Counted from the first letter of the stretch, positions 51,396 through 61,340 are shown. The stretch is DNA of 64,000 nt from Microterricola gilva (GCF_004217495.1 NZ_SHLC01000001.1:1240001-1304000); one strand, 5' to 3'. Made by a program: numbers and translations. Notes: generated from the letters alone by a model not told the origin.

Positions 51396-53054
51396 TTGCC
51401 TGCTGCTGATGTGCTGTTCACCGGAGGTCCCGTGTTCACCGGATCCGGCGAGCCACTGCCAGATCACGCCGTAGCCGTGATCGACGGGCGGGTGGCCGCG
51501 ATCGTCCCAGAGGCCAAGGCGTCCGCGCACATCGGCGAGTCGACCACCGTCATCCAGCTCGGCGGAGCATTGCTCAGCCCCGGCTTCCAGGACGCCCACG
51601 TGCACCCAGTCGGAGCCGGCGTCGAGCTGCTCCAGTGCAATCTGACGGAGGGCGAGAACGCCGAGGACGCCGTGCGACTGGTTGCCGAGTATGCCGCGGC
51701 CACGCCAGACGCCCCATGGATCCTCGGTGGCGGCTGGTCGATGGATCACTATCCGGGTGGGGCCCCGCGTCGCCAGCTTCTCGACGCTGTCGTCCCCGAT
51801 CGTCCCGTCGTCGTCTCCAGCCGCGATCACCACAGTGTCTGGGCGAACACCGCTGCGATCCGCCTGGCCGGCCTCGACGCGTCGACGCCGGACCCCGAGG
51901 ACGGCCGCATCGAGCGCGAAGACGACGGCTTCCCGTCCGGTACCTTCCACGAGGGCGCGATGGGCCTCTTCGACGATGTGCTCCCGGCCACCGATGATGA
52001 GCTCGCCTACCAGGGCCTCCTCCGGGCTCAGGAGGAGCTGCTTCAGCTCGGCATCACGGGCTGGCAGGACGCGATGGTCGGCTCGATGAACGGCATCTCT
52101 AACATCGCCGATGTGTACCGCAGAGCGCTCGCAGAGGGAACGCTCACCGTGCACGTCGTCGGTGCCCAGTGGTGGGTGCGTTCCAACGGTGCGGAGCAGG
52201 TGGCCGAGATGATCGCGCAGCGCGAGTCCGTCAGCGCGCTCGGTGCCGAGGACCGGTTCACGCTCGGCACCGTGAAGATCATGGTCGACGGCGTCGCAGA
52301 GAACGCGACCGCCGCGATGGTCGCGCCCTACCGCGACGCGCACGGCCACGACACCGACAACCGGGGCCTCTCCTTCGTTGACCCCGAGCTGCTCAAGGGC
52401 TACGTCACGCAGCTCGACGCCGCCGGGTTCCAGGTGCACTTCCACGCACTCGGCGACCGCGCGGTGCGGGAGGCGCTGGACGCGATCGAGACCGCTCGGG
52501 AGGCCAACGGCCCGTCGGACAACCGTCACCACCTGGCCCACCTCCAGGTGGTCGCAGAGGAGGACACCCGTCGATTCAGCGGCCTCGACGCGATCGCCAA
52601 CATCCAGGCGCTCTGGGCAACGCACGAGGACCAGCTCGACCAGCTCACCCTGCCGTTCCTCCAGCCGGGTGCCGAGGCGCGCCAGTACCCGTTCGGCGAG
52701 CTCGCCGGCCACGGTGCGCGCCTGGCGGCCGGCAGCGACTGGCCCGTCTCCAGCGCCGACCCGATGGACGCCGTGCACATCGCCGTCAACCGGATCGCCC
52801 CCGGCGAGGACTTCGAACCGCTCGGCGGCGTGCAGCAGCGTCTTGACCTCGCCACGGCGCTCGCCGCATACACCTCTGGCACGGCCTACGTGAACCACCG
52901 CGACCACGACACCGGTCGCATCGCAGAGGGGTACCTCGCGAACCTCGTGGTGCTCGACCCCAACCCGTTCGCGGTTCCGGCCGAGGAGATCCACACCTCG
53001 ACCGTGACGTCGACCTGGGTCGAAGGCCGCCCCGTCTACACCCGCACAGCCTGA
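51396..53054 (+). CDS. Amidohydrolase (amidohydrolase_3 family)
   Basis: A 552-aa metal-dependent hydrolase of the superfamily that includes N-substituted formamide deformylase and YtcJ. Metal ligands H68 and H70 are seen in FQDAHVHPVG. Later His residues appear in VHFHALGDRAVREALD and RHHLAHLQVV, and the catalytic Asp in LAAGSDWPVS. The TTG at 51396 is the start because GAGGG lies 5 nt upstream; the frame continues open upstream across the promoter. It is the first gene of the TetR-controlled operon and may perform the first or last hydrolytic step on an amide or formamide. Confidence 0.9.
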   Translation: MPAADVLFTGGPVFTGSGEPLPDHAVAVIDGRVAAIVPEAKASAHIGESTTVIQLGGALLSPGFQDAHVHPVGAGVELLQCNLTEGENAEDAVRLVAEYAAATPDAPWILGGGWSMDHYPGGAPRRQLLDAVVPDRPVVVSSRDHHSVWANTAAIRLAGLDASTPDPEDGRIEREDDGFPSGTFHEGAMGLFDDVLPATDDELAYQGLLRAQEELLQLGITGWQDAMVGSMNGISNIADVYRRALAEGTLTVHVVGAQWWVRSNGAEQVAEMIAQRESVSALGAEDRFTLGTVKIMVDGVAENATAAMVAPYRDAHGHDTDNRGLSFVDPELLKGYVTQLDAAGFQVHFHALGDRAVREALDAIETAREANGPSDNRHHLAHLQVVAEEDTRRFSGLDAIANIQALWATHEDQLDQLTLPFLQPGAEARQYPFGELAGHGARLAAGSDWPVSSADPMDAVHIAVNRIAPGEDFEPLGGVQQRLDLATALAAYTSGTAYVNHRDHDTGRIAEGYLANLVVLDPNPFAVPAEEIHTSTVTSTWVEGRPVYTRTA

Positions 53055-53080
53055 TCCGCCGACAGCACCAGAAAGAGAGA

Positions 53081-54739
53081 ATGATGACTGCACAGCACCC
53101 ACCCGCCCAGCGCGCGCGCCGTCGAGCGCGCATCGCCGTGGCCACTGGAGTCTCCGCGCTCCTCGCGCTCACCGCGTGCACGGCGGCGGAGCCGGAGAAG
53201 GCGTCCGATGTCAGCTTCGAACTGACGGATGCCACGCCGGCTCCGTCCGGCGAGCTCGACTCGTTCACGTGGTCCAGCTACTCCGAGCCGTACTCGCTCG
53301 ACTACGCGTATGCGTTCGACTACGCAGACAACCAGGTCCTCGCGAACGTCTGTGAGCCGCTGCTGCGCCTGAATGCCGACTACACCCTGACGCCGGCGCT
53401 CGCGGAATCCTTCGCCCACCCGACTCCGACGAGCTGGGTCTATACGATCCGCGACGGCGTCAAGTTCCACGACGGCACCGTTCTCACGCCGGCCGATGTT
53501 GTCGCATCCTTCAACAGGCACCTGGACCCCGCCGTCGGTTCGTCCTGGTACTCCGTCTTCCAGAACGTCGTGTCGATCGAGCAGACCGGTGACCGCGACG
53601 TCACCGTCACAACCTCGATCCCCGATTCGCAGTTCAACCTCGCGATGGGCGGCTCGGCCGGTGTCGTCGAGTCCGCGGCGAGTCTCGAGTCCATCGGAGC
53701 CGACTACGGCAACTCGACCGGTGGCGTGAACTGCACCGGTCCATTCAGCCTCACCGAGTGGAAGTCGGGTGAGTCGATCACGTTGACCCGTTTCGACGAC
53801 TACTGGGACAAGGACCTGATGGCGAAGTCCGCCGAGGTGGAGTTCATCTTCATGGGTGACCCGAACGCTCGCGTGAACTCGTGGAAGTCCGGAGAGGTCG
53901 ACGGGGGCTGGATGGTGCCGCTCGACGCGATCGCGCAGCTGCGCGGATCCAGCGTCGGTGACGTCTACTTCGGCATGAACACCGCGGTCAACGATCTCAT
54001 CGTCAGCGACACCGACGGCCCGCTGGCTGACCCGAATGTGCGCAAGGCGCTGCTCATGGCGATTGACCGCAAGGGCCTGATCTCCGCCGCATACCAGGGC
54101 ATCGGCACGACCACCGACGCGCTCACCACCGAATCCGTGTGGGTGGACGCCTCGAAGGCGGCGCTTGACACCGCCTTCGGCGGTCTGGAGGAGTACCCGT
54201 ACGACCTCGACGCCGCGAAGAAGCTCATCGACGAGGCCGGTGTCGCCGGTGAGGAGATCGTCGTCGCGACGGCGCCACTCGGCACCGACTTCTCGGTGAT
54301 CGCCCAGACGACGGTCGCCGCTGCACAGGCCATCGGCCTGAAGGCCCGCATCGAGACCTTCACGCCGAGCTCGTACACGACGCTGTTCTCCGACCCGAGT
54401 GCACGTGAGGGCATCGACCTCTTCTACACCGTCTGGTACCTCTCCAGCCCCGACCCGCTCGAAATGTACGGCGTGCTGCGCACGGGCGAGTTCAGCAACT
54501 ACGGCAACTGGTCCAACCCCGAGTACGACGCCATCGTCAACGAGGCGGTTGCAATCGAGGACCCGGCCGCTCGCTCGGAGAAGACGGCAGAGGCCCAGTT
54601 GATCGCGAACGACCAGCTTCCGTGGCTCCCGCTGTCCGAGAGCCCCGTCACCCTGTTCATGGGAAAGCGGATCACGGGCGTTGCCCCGTCGATCAACTTC
54701 CTCTACTACCCGTGGGCGGCCACCATTGGCGCTTCCTAA
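53081..54739 (+). CDS. Oligopeptide-class solute-binding lipoprotein
   Basis: Extracytoplasmic receptor (SBP_bac_5 family) of 552 aa. The signal peptide ends in the lipobox LTAC near residue 33. The mature domain has LANVCEPLLRLNADYTLTPALAES and WVYTIRDGVKFHDGTVLTPADV, the family signature block near residues 125-150. LADPNVRKALLMAIDRKGLI follows near 320. The family carries peptides, nickel, opines, glutathione and other amides. It starts 26 nt after the amidohydrolase gene. Ligand is unknown. Confidence 0.93.
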   Translation: MMTAQHPPAQRARRRARIAVATGVSALLALTACTAAEPEKASDVSFELTDATPAPSGELDSFTWSSYSEPYSLDYAYAFDYADNQVLANVCEPLLRLNADYTLTPALAESFAHPTPTSWVYTIRDGVKFHDGTVLTPADVVASFNRHLDPAVGSSWYSVFQNVVSIEQTGDRDVTVTTSIPDSQFNLAMGGSAGVVESAASLESIGADYGNSTGGVNCTGPFSLTEWKSGESITLTRFDDYWDKDLMAKSAEVEFIFMGDPNARVNSWKSGEVDGGWMVPLDAIAQLRGSSVGDVYFGMNTAVNDLIVSDTDGPLADPNVRKALLMAIDRKGLISAAYQGIGTTTDALTTESVWVDASKAALDTAFGGLEEYPYDLDAAKKLIDEAGVAGEEIVVATAPLGTDFSVIAQTTVAAAQAIGLKARIETFTPSSYTTLFSDPSAREGIDLFYTVWYLSSPDPLEMYGVLRTGEFSNYGNWSNPEYDAIVNEAVAIEDPAARSEKTAEAQLIANDQLPWLPLSESPVTLFMGKRITGVAPSINFLYYPWAATIGAS

Positions 54740-54788
54740 CGTCAGCGAGGCTCCGGCGTTGAGCCCCTGGCGGAGCGGTGGTCGCTAC

Positions 54789-55745
54789 ATGACCACCCTC
54801 CGCCGGGTGCTCGGCAAGCTGGGCGCGCTGCTCCTCACCCTCTTTCTTGCCTCCCTGCTCGTCTTCTTCTCCCGCTTCCTGGTTCCGGGCGACCCGCTGC
54901 GATTCCTGCTGCGCGGCCGCAAGCCGAGCCCGGAGGCCATCGCCGAGGTCTCGGCACAGTACGGCCTCGACCTGCCGCCGTGGCAGCAGTACATCAACTG
55001 GATCACCGGCGTCCTGCACGGCGACTTCGGCCGATCGCTGCAGTACCGGCAGGACGTGAGCACGGTCATCGGTGAGCGGATCCCTGTCACCCTGGGGCTC
55101 GTCATCATCGCCGGAACGATCATCGCGATCGTCGGGCTCATTTCCGGCACCATCGCCGCGCTGAACAAGGGGCGCGTTCTTGACCGCGGCATCCTGATCG
55201 GCCTGACGGTGCTCGGGGCGATCCCGTCCTTCGTTGGCGCGATCGTGCTGATCGCCGTGTTCGCCGTGCAGCTCGGCTGGTTCCCCTCATTCGGATCGGG
55301 TGAAGGGTTCATCGACGGGATCTACCACCTGATCCTTCCGTCGACAGCGCTCGCGCTCGTCTTCGTCGTCCTCGTCGGCAAGGTCACTCGCTCGTCGATG
55401 GTCGATCAGCTCGGCCGGGAGCATGTCGAGGTCGCGACCAGCCGCGGGCTGAAGCGGGGCACCGTCATCCGGCGCCACGTCTTCCGCAATGCGATCGGTC
55501 CGATTCTGACCGTCAGTGGTCTGCTCGTCGCTGGCCTGCTCGTCGCCAGCTCGATCGTGGAGTCGGCGTTCGGTCTCGCCGGAATGGGCTCGCTGCTCGT
55601 GCAGTCGGTCGACCGCCTTGACTTCCCTGTCGTGCAGGCGATCGTGCTGCTGATCGTGACGGCCTTCGTGAGTGTGAACGCCGTCATCGACATCTGCGAA
55701 CCCCTGATCGATCCCAGAGCCGCAGCAGGAGCTGATGCCCGATGA
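54789..55745 (+). CDS. ABC permease, DppB/OppB type
   Basis: A 318-aa permease of the oligopeptide importer. The N-terminal anchor is LGALLLTLFLASLLVFFSRF followed by VPGDPLRFLLRGRKPSPEAI, a DppB-type extracytoplasmic segment. The EAA-like loop is VATSRGLKRGTVIRRHVFRN near residues 215-235. Six helices are expected. An ATG at 54789 is preferred over upstream in-frame codons, which lie in the end of the previous gene's unrelated sequence. It overlaps the next gene by 4 nt. Confidence 0.92.
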   Translation: MTTLRRVLGKLGALLLTLFLASLLVFFSRFLVPGDPLRFLLRGRKPSPEAIAEVSAQYGLDLPPWQQYINWITGVLHGDFGRSLQYRQDVSTVIGERIPVTLGLVIIAGTIIAIVGLISGTIAALNKGRVLDRGILIGLTVLGAIPSFVGAIVLIAVFAVQLGWFPSFGSGEGFIDGIYHLILPSTALALVFVVLVGKVTRSSMVDQLGREHVEVATSRGLKRGTVIRRHVFRNAIGPILTVSGLLVAGLLVASSIVESAFGLAGMGSLLVQSVDRLDFPVVQAIVLLIVTAFVSVNAVIDICEPLIDPRAAAGADAR

Positions 55746-56602
55746 CCACCCCAACCATGGCCGTCAAGGTGCTCAGTGCACCCCGGATTCGGCGCGGCAA
55801 TCTGACGTTCAACCTGAGCGTCGCCGTCGTCGCCGTCATGACCATCGCGGCGATCTTCGCCCCGTTCGTCGCCCCGTACGATCCCGACCTCGTCAATCTC
55901 GCCGCCGTCTACTCCGGGCCGAGCCCCGCACACTGGCTCGGCACAGACGCCCTCGGCCGCGACCTGCTCAGCCGCACGATCTTCGGTGCGCGCACGGCGT
56001 TGCTCGGGCCGTTGCTCGTCGTCATCAGCTCGACGATCATCGGCATCCTGCTCGGCCTGCTCGCCGCCTGGCGGGGCGGATGGCTCGACGGCGTGCTCGC
56101 CCGGATCTTCGACCTGGTCTTCGCCTTCCCGTCGCTGCTGCTGGCCATCCTGGCCGTCGCACTGTTCGGCAAGGGACTCGTCGCACCCGTCATCGCCATG
56201 AGCATCGCCTATGCGCCGTTCGTCGCACGGCTCACGCGCTCCCTCGTGATGGCCGAGCGCTCACGGCCCTACGTCTCCGCCTACCGCGTGCAGGGCTTCT
56301 CCGGACCGTGGATTGCGCTCCGCCGCGTTCTGCCCAATGTCACACCCATCGTCGGCGCCCAGTCGACGTTGAACTTCGGTTACGTTCTGGCCGAGCTCGC
56401 TGCGCTGTCCTTCCTCGGACTCGGCGTGCAGGCTCCGACGGCCGACTGGGGCGCGATGATCAACGAGGCCCAGGGCGGGATCATCGGCGGGCACTTCCTG
56501 CCCGCGATGGTGCCAGCCGTCGCCGTCGTGCTCGTCGTCGTCGCGGTCAACGTGATCGGTGAAGAACTCTCAGACCGGATCGGAGGCGGGGTTCCCGCAT
56601 GA
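55742..56602 (+). CDS. ABC permease, DppC/OppC type
   Basis: A 286-aa second permease. After an N-terminal helix (VAVVAVMTIAAIFAPFVAPYD) comes the DppC signature HWLGTDALGRDLLSRTIFGA. The EAA-like loop is AYRVQGFSGPWIALRRVLPN near residues 180-200. LAELAALSFLGLGVQAPTADWG follows near the C-terminal helices. ATGA overlaps link it to both neighbours. It pairs with the preceding permease. Confidence 0.93.
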   Translation: MTTPTMAVKVLSAPRIRRGNLTFNLSVAVVAVMTIAAIFAPFVAPYDPDLVNLAAVYSGPSPAHWLGTDALGRDLLSRTIFGARTALLGPLLVVISSTIIGILLGLLAAWRGGWLDGVLARIFDLVFAFPSLLLAILAVALFGKGLVAPVIAMSIAYAPFVARLTRSLVMAERSRPYVSAYRVQGFSGPWIALRRVLPNVTPIVGAQSTLNFGYVLAELAALSFLGLGVQAPTADWGAMINEAQGGIIGGHFLPAMVPAVAVVLVVVAVNVIGEELSDRIGGGVPA

Positions 56603-58248
56603 GCCTGCTCAGCATCACCGACTACACACTCGTTCTGCCCAACGGCACCACGCTGCTCGACAAGGTGTCGCTCACGATCGCCGCCGGGGAGACCGTCGGC
56701 CTCGTCGGCGAATCGGGGTCGGGCAAGTCATTGACGGCGCGCAGCGTCCTCGGGCTCCTCCCGGACCGGGCGAAGACCTCCGGCAGCGTGCTGCTGGACG
56801 GCCAGGAGGTGCTCGGCGCCGCGCAGCGCGACATCCTGAAGCTCCGTCGATCGACCGCATCGATGGTGTTCCAGGACCCGCGCGCCGGCATCAACCCTGC
56901 CCGCACGATCGGCGACCACCTGACGGAGACGCTGCGCCTCTGCGAGGGATGGCCCAAGGAGCGCGCCACCACGCGCGCCGTCGAGCTGATGGAGGCCGTG
57001 CGGCTGCCGCGCCCGGACGACCACCTGCGCCAGTACCCGCACGAGCTCTCCGGCGGCATGCTGCAGCGCGTCATGATCGCCGGCGCCCTTACGAGTTCGC
57101 CACAGCTGCTCATCTGCGACGAGCCGACGGCCTCGCTGGACGTCACGACGCAGGCCGGGATCATCTCCGTGCTCGCCGAGCAGCGCAGGACCCGCAACAT
57201 GGGCATGCTCTTCATCACGCACGACCTCAACCTGGCCGCCGCGATCTGTGACCGCGTCTACGTGCTGAGCGCGGGCAAGGTCGAGGAGCAGGGCGATGCG
57301 CGGGAGGTGCTGAGCAACCCGCAGGCGGCGTACACCAAGCGCCTCGTTGCGGCCACGCCCAGCATCGCGAACGCCGTCGACCCGGTCGCGCCGGGCGCGA
57401 CCGTGAGTGCGGAGGGGCAGAGCGGTGTCCCGGCGCGGCTCGAGATGCGCCATGTCTCCAAGAGCTACGAGCGTCGCGGCAAGGGACCAGTCACCGCTGT
57501 CGACGACGTGTCGTTCAGCCTGCCACGCGGCGGCGCGCTCGGCGTCGTCGGCGAGTCCGGCTCGGGCAAGTCGACGCTCGCTCGCATGCTGGTGGGGCTG
57601 GAGCCCGCCGACAGTGGCGAGATCCTGCTCGACGGCAGCCCGCGCGGTGCGATTCCCAGCACGCGCAGCGAACGGCTGGCCCACGCGCGCGCCGTGCAGA
57701 TGGTCTTCCAAGACCCCTACCTCTCGCTCGACCCGCGCATCATCGTCAAGCAGGCCATCGGCGACGCCATCCGCCTGCACACTCCGCTCAGCCAGCGGGA
57801 GGCCGATCAAAGGGTGTTCGAGCTCCTCGATCAGGTCGGGCTCGACGAACGCCACGCGAATGCACGACCGCGCACGCTCTCGGGCGGGCAGCGCCAACGC
57901 GTCGCCATCGCCCGTGCGCTCGCCATCGAGCCGGAACTCCTCGTGCTCGATGAGGCGACCAGCGCCCTGGACGTCTCCGTGCAGGCACAGGTGCTGGATG
58001 TCGTGGCGAAGATCCGTGCAGAGCGTGGGCTCACCGTGCTCTTCATCAGCCACGACCTCGCCGTTGTCCGGCGGGTCTGCGAGAACGCCGTTGTCATGCA
58101 CCGCGGCAGCGTCGTCGAGCGCGGCGCGACCGCCGAGATCCTCGAGAACCCGCAGCACGCGTACACCAGGCGACTGGTGGACTCCGTGCCGCGCGCCGAC
58201 TGGCACCTCGACGAGTTCACCGTGCCGGTGCCGGAGCAGGTGCGGTGA
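56599..58248 (+). CDS. Fused oligopeptide ABC ATPases (DppD-DppF)
   Basis: A 549-aa chain containing both ATPases of the importer, normally separate genes. Domain 1 has Walker A GESGSGKSLTARS near residue 37, LSGGMLQRVMIAGAL near 152 and LICDEPTASLD. Domain 2 has GESGSGKSTLARML near 317, LSGGQRQRVAIARAL near 430 and LVLDEATSALD, followed by the oligopeptide C-terminal tail. Note that the domain-2 Walker B has Glu-Ala in place of Glu-Pro. The fusion fits this transporter subgroup. ATGA overlaps occur at both ends. Confidence 0.94.
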   Translation: MSLLSITDYTLVLPNGTTLLDKVSLTIAAGETVGLVGESGSGKSLTARSVLGLLPDRAKTSGSVLLDGQEVLGAAQRDILKLRRSTASMVFQDPRAGINPARTIGDHLTETLRLCEGWPKERATTRAVELMEAVRLPRPDDHLRQYPHELSGGMLQRVMIAGALTSSPQLLICDEPTASLDVTTQAGIISVLAEQRRTRNMGMLFITHDLNLAAAICDRVYVLSAGKVEEQGDAREVLSNPQAAYTKRLVAATPSIANAVDPVAPGATVSAEGQSGVPARLEMRHVSKSYERRGKGPVTAVDDVSFSLPRGGALGVVGESGSGKSTLARMLVGLEPADSGEILLDGSPRGAIPSTRSERLAHARAVQMVFQDPYLSLDPRIIVKQAIGDAIRLHTPLSQREADQRVFELLDQVGLDERHANARPRTLSGGQRQRVAIARALAIEPELLVLDEATSALDVSVQAQVLDVVAKIRAERGLTVLFISHDLAVVRRVCENAVVMHRGSVVERGATAEILENPQHAYTRRLVDSVPRADWHLDEFTVPVPEQVR

Positions 58249-58598
58249 CCGAGCGCACCTTCCAGCTGCGCCACTACACGACGGTTCCGGAGCACTTCGA
58301 CGGCTTCGTCGCGTGGTGGGCGAGGACTTTGCCTCCGCTGCGGGCACGGCACGGGTTCGCGGTCGAGAGCGCATACGGCATCCGTGATCGGCACCAATTC
58401 ATCTGGGTGGTCAGCCACCCGGGGGACCGGGCGGCCTTCGAGGCTGCGGAACGCCGCTATGCGGACGCGGCCGATCGCGCCGCGGCATTCGCCGGCATCC
58501 CGAATTGGATGGAGACGATGGACATCACCTTCGTCGATGCGGTGACCACCACCGCACAAGAGATTGATCGACAGGAACCAGGAGAAGCACCGCAATGA
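58245..58598 (+). CDS. NIPSNAP-like protein
   Basis: A 117-aa ferredoxin-like alpha/beta-barrel protein. The opening FQLRHYTTVPEHFDGFVAWW and later FIWVVSHPGDRAAFEAAERR match NIPSNAP/Dabb-type domains, which often dimerise and sit in catabolic operons. The GTG start overlaps the ATPase gene stop by 4 nt, and its stop overlaps the monooxygenase start. It may assist or regulate the flavoenzyme that follows. A catalytic role is not shown. Confidence 0.75.
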   Translation: MTERTFQLRHYTTVPEHFDGFVAWWARTLPPLRARHGFAVESAYGIRDRHQFIWVVSHPGDRAAFEAAERRYADAADRAAAFAGIPNWMETMDITFVDAVTTTAQEIDRQEPGEAPQ

Positions 58599-59872
58599 AG
58601 GTCATCATCGTCGGAGCGGGAATCGGCGGGCTGACGACGGCACTGTCGTTGGAGGCCGCAGGCATCACCGACGTCACCCTGTACGAGTCCGTGGGGGAGC
58701 TGCGCCCCCTCGGCGTCGGCATCAACCTGCTGCCGCACGCCGTGCGCGAACTGACCGAGCTGGGCCTCGGCGAACAACTCAAGGGCTTCGGCGTCGCAAC
58801 CAGCACGCTCAGCTACACCAACCGTCTCGGCCAGACGATCTGGTCGGAGCCGCGCGGGCTCGACGCCGGCTACCGATGGCCGCAGTACTCCGTGCACCGT
58901 GGCCAGCTGCAGATGCTGCTGCGGGACACCGTGCTCGAGCGGCTGGGTGCTGACAGCATCCACCTCGGTGCCAGCGGGGACGATGTGCAGCAACACGGCA
59001 CGCCAGAGGACGGCTGCAGCAGCGTGCGCATCACGCTGGCCGACGGCAGTTCGTACCGGGTGAGCGCCGACGTGATCGTCGCGGCGGACGGCATCCACAG
59101 CGCGGTACGCCGTCAGCACTACCCCGAGGAGGGCGCGCCGGTGTGGAACGGACTGATCCTCTGGCGCGGAACCGCCAGGGTGGCACCGTTCCTCGACGGC
59201 CGCACCATGATCATGGCTGGCGACGCGTTCCAGAAGTTCGTCGCCTACCCGCTCTCGCTCCCCGACGAGGACGGGCTCGCGACGATCAACTTCATCGCCG
59301 AGTACCGCTCGGATGACGCGGACCCCGGTGTCAGCAGCTGGAACCGCTCTGCCGACCCCGCCACGGTTCTCGAACGCTTCGCCGACTGGGACTTCGACTG
59401 GCTGGACGTGCGCTCGATCATCGGCGCGGCCGAGGAGATCCTCGAGTACCCGATGGTCGACAGGGACCCGATCCCGCAGTGGACATTCGGTGCGCAGACC
59501 CTTCTCGGCGACGCGGCGCACGCGATGTATCCGATCGGCTCGAACGGTGCCTCCCAGGCCATCATCGACGCCCGCACCCTCGCGAACGCCCTGGCGACAT
59601 CGGGCAGCATCGCCGAGGCGCTGCAGCGCTACGAGGACGCACGCAAGCCCCGCACCACAGCAATCACGCTCAGCAACCGATCGATGGGACCGGAACACGT
59701 CATGCAACTCGCCTACGAACGAGCACCACAGGGATTCGACGACATCGACACCGTCATCCCCTTCGCGGAGCGCGCGGAGATCGCGGAACGGTACAAGAAG
59801 GCGGCAGGGTTCATCCCGGACGAGCTGAACGCGCGTCCGAGCCTCTCCGTGGAGCGCGGGGTCGCCCGATGA
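58595..59872 (+). CDS. FAD-dependent monooxygenase
   Basis: Class A flavoprotein monooxygenase of 425 aa. The FAD motif VIIVGAGIGGLTTALSLEAAG is at residues about 3-23, and DVIVAADGIHSAVRRQ contains the DG motif near residues 160-175. The GD motif is LLGDAAHAMYPIGSNGASQ near 305-323. The nearest described relatives are PhzS-like flavin-dependent oxidoreductases that hydroxylate heteroaromatics. In this operon it is a candidate ring- or N-oxygenating enzyme. It overlaps both neighbours by 4 nt. Confidence 0.9.
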   Translation: MKVIIVGAGIGGLTTALSLEAAGITDVTLYESVGELRPLGVGINLLPHAVRELTELGLGEQLKGFGVATSTLSYTNRLGQTIWSEPRGLDAGYRWPQYSVHRGQLQMLLRDTVLERLGADSIHLGASGDDVQQHGTPEDGCSSVRITLADGSSYRVSADVIVAADGIHSAVRRQHYPEEGAPVWNGLILWRGTARVAPFLDGRTMIMAGDAFQKFVAYPLSLPDEDGLATINFIAEYRSDDADPGVSSWNRSADPATVLERFADWDFDWLDVRSIIGAAEEILEYPMVDRDPIPQWTFGAQTLLGDAAHAMYPIGSNGASQAIIDARTLANALATSGSIAEALQRYEDARKPRTTAITLSNRSMGPEHVMQLAYERAPQGFDDIDTVIPFAERAEIAERYKKAAGFIPDELNARPSLSVERGVAR

Positions 59873-61299
59873 GCCGCCACGACATCGTCTTCGAGCGTGT
59901 CACCCCGAGCCGTGCCACCATCGCGAACTCACTCGCGGAGACGCGCGCGAGCGCGTTCTGGATCGAGGACGCGCGGGATCGGCACGAGGCGCACCCCTCC
60001 CTGCAGGATTCCATCGTCGCCGACCTCGTCGTCGTCGGCGGCGGCTACACCGGGCTGTGGACCGCGCTGCTCGCGAAGGAACGCAACCCTGCGCTTCGGG
60101 TCGTGCTGCTCGAGGGCGAGAGCGTCGGCTGGGCGGCGTCCGGCCGCAACGGCGGGTTCTGCGAGGCCAGCCTCACCCACGGCGAGGAGAACGGCCGCAC
60201 CCGCTGGCCGGAGGAGATGGAGACGCTGAACCTCCTGGGGCTGGAGAACCTCCAGGAGATCGAGGACGCCGTCAACCGCTACGGAATCGACTGCGACTTC
60301 GAGCGCACCGGCATCCTCTCCGTTGCCGTCGAACCGCACGAGGTCAAGTGGCTGAGCGAGTGGGATGAGGAATCCGATTCGCACATCCACCTCGATGAGG
60401 CAGCCGTGCAGGCAGAGGTGGCGTCGCCGACCTACCTCGGCGCCGTGTGGGAGAAGGAGTCGACGGCACTCGTGCACCCGGCCAAGCTGGCCTTCGGCCT
60501 GGCGCGCGTCATCACCGAGCTCGGTGTGACCATCTACGAGCACTCGGCGGTCCGCTCGATCGAAGACGCCCCAGGTGGCGTCGAGATCCGCACCGCGCAG
60601 GGCCGCGTGCACACGAAGAAGGCCGTGCTGGCGACGAACGTGTTCCCATCGCTGCTGAAGCGCAACGCCCTCATGACCATCCCGATCTACGACTACGTGC
60701 TCATGACGGAGCCGCTGAGCGATGCGCAGCTCGAGTCGATCGGGTGGAAGAACCGCCAGGGCATCAGCGACATGGCGAACCAGTTCCACTACTACCGGAT
60801 GAGCAAGGACAACCGGATCCTGTTCGGCGGCTACGACGCGATCTACAACGCCGGCGGCAAGGTGAAGCCGGAATACGAGGAGCGGCCAGAGTCGTTCGAG
60901 AAGCTCGCCAGCCACTTCTTCACGACCTTCCCGCAGCTGGCGGGCCTGCGCTTCAGCCACAAGTGGGCCGGGGCGATCGACGCGAGCACGCGGTTCTGCG
61001 CCTTCTACGGACTCGCGCGGAAGGGCCGCGTCGCGTACGCCAGCGGCTTCACCGGCCTCGGCGTGGGTTCCGCGCGCTTCGCAGGCAACGTCATGCTCGA
61101 CCTGCTGGACGGCGAGGTGACCGAGCGCACAGCGCTGAAGATGGTGAAGGATCGCCCGCTCCCGTTCCCCCCGGAGCCCGTCGCGACGATCGGCATCAAC
61201 ATGACCCGCTGGTCGCTTGACCGCTCAGACCACAACGAGGGCAAGCGCAACCTGCTGCTGAAGACCATGGATGCCATGGGCGTCGGCTTCGCGTCCTAG
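59869..61299 (+). CDS. DAO-type FAD-dependent amine oxidoreductase
   Basis: A 476-aa FAD enzyme of the glycine/D-amino-acid oxidase (DAO) superfamily. An N-terminal 40-residue lead is followed by ADLVVVGGGYTGLWTALLA near residues 50-68 and VGWAASGRNGGFCEASL near 85-100 (the FAD-anchoring loop). The C-terminal part has KWAGAIDASTRFCAFYGL and YASGFTGLGVGSARFAGN. It resembles gamma-glutamylputrescine oxidase-like proteins that act on secondary or primary amines. The ATG overlaps the monooxygenase stop by 4 nt. It is the last gene of the operon. Confidence 0.9.
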   Translation: MSRHDIVFERVTPSRATIANSLAETRASAFWIEDARDRHEAHPSLQDSIVADLVVVGGGYTGLWTALLAKERNPALRVVLLEGESVGWAASGRNGGFCEASLTHGEENGRTRWPEEMETLNLLGLENLQEIEDAVNRYGIDCDFERTGILSVAVEPHEVKWLSEWDEESDSHIHLDEAAVQAEVASPTYLGAVWEKESTALVHPAKLAFGLARVITELGVTIYEHSAVRSIEDAPGGVEIRTAQGRVHTKKAVLATNVFPSLLKRNALMTIPIYDYVLMTEPLSDAQLESIGWKNRQGISDMANQFHYYRMSKDNRILFGGYDAIYNAGGKVKPEYEERPESFEKLASHFFTTFPQLAGLRFSHKWAGAIDASTRFCAFYGLARKGRVAYASGFTGLGVGSARFAGNVMLDLLDGEVTERTALKMVKDRPLPFPPEPVATIGINMTRWSLDRSDHNEGKRNLLLKTMDAMGVGFAS

Positions 61300-61340
61300 C
61301 GCCCCCGCTGGCCTCCGCCGCGAGCGTTCGCGGCCCGCGA

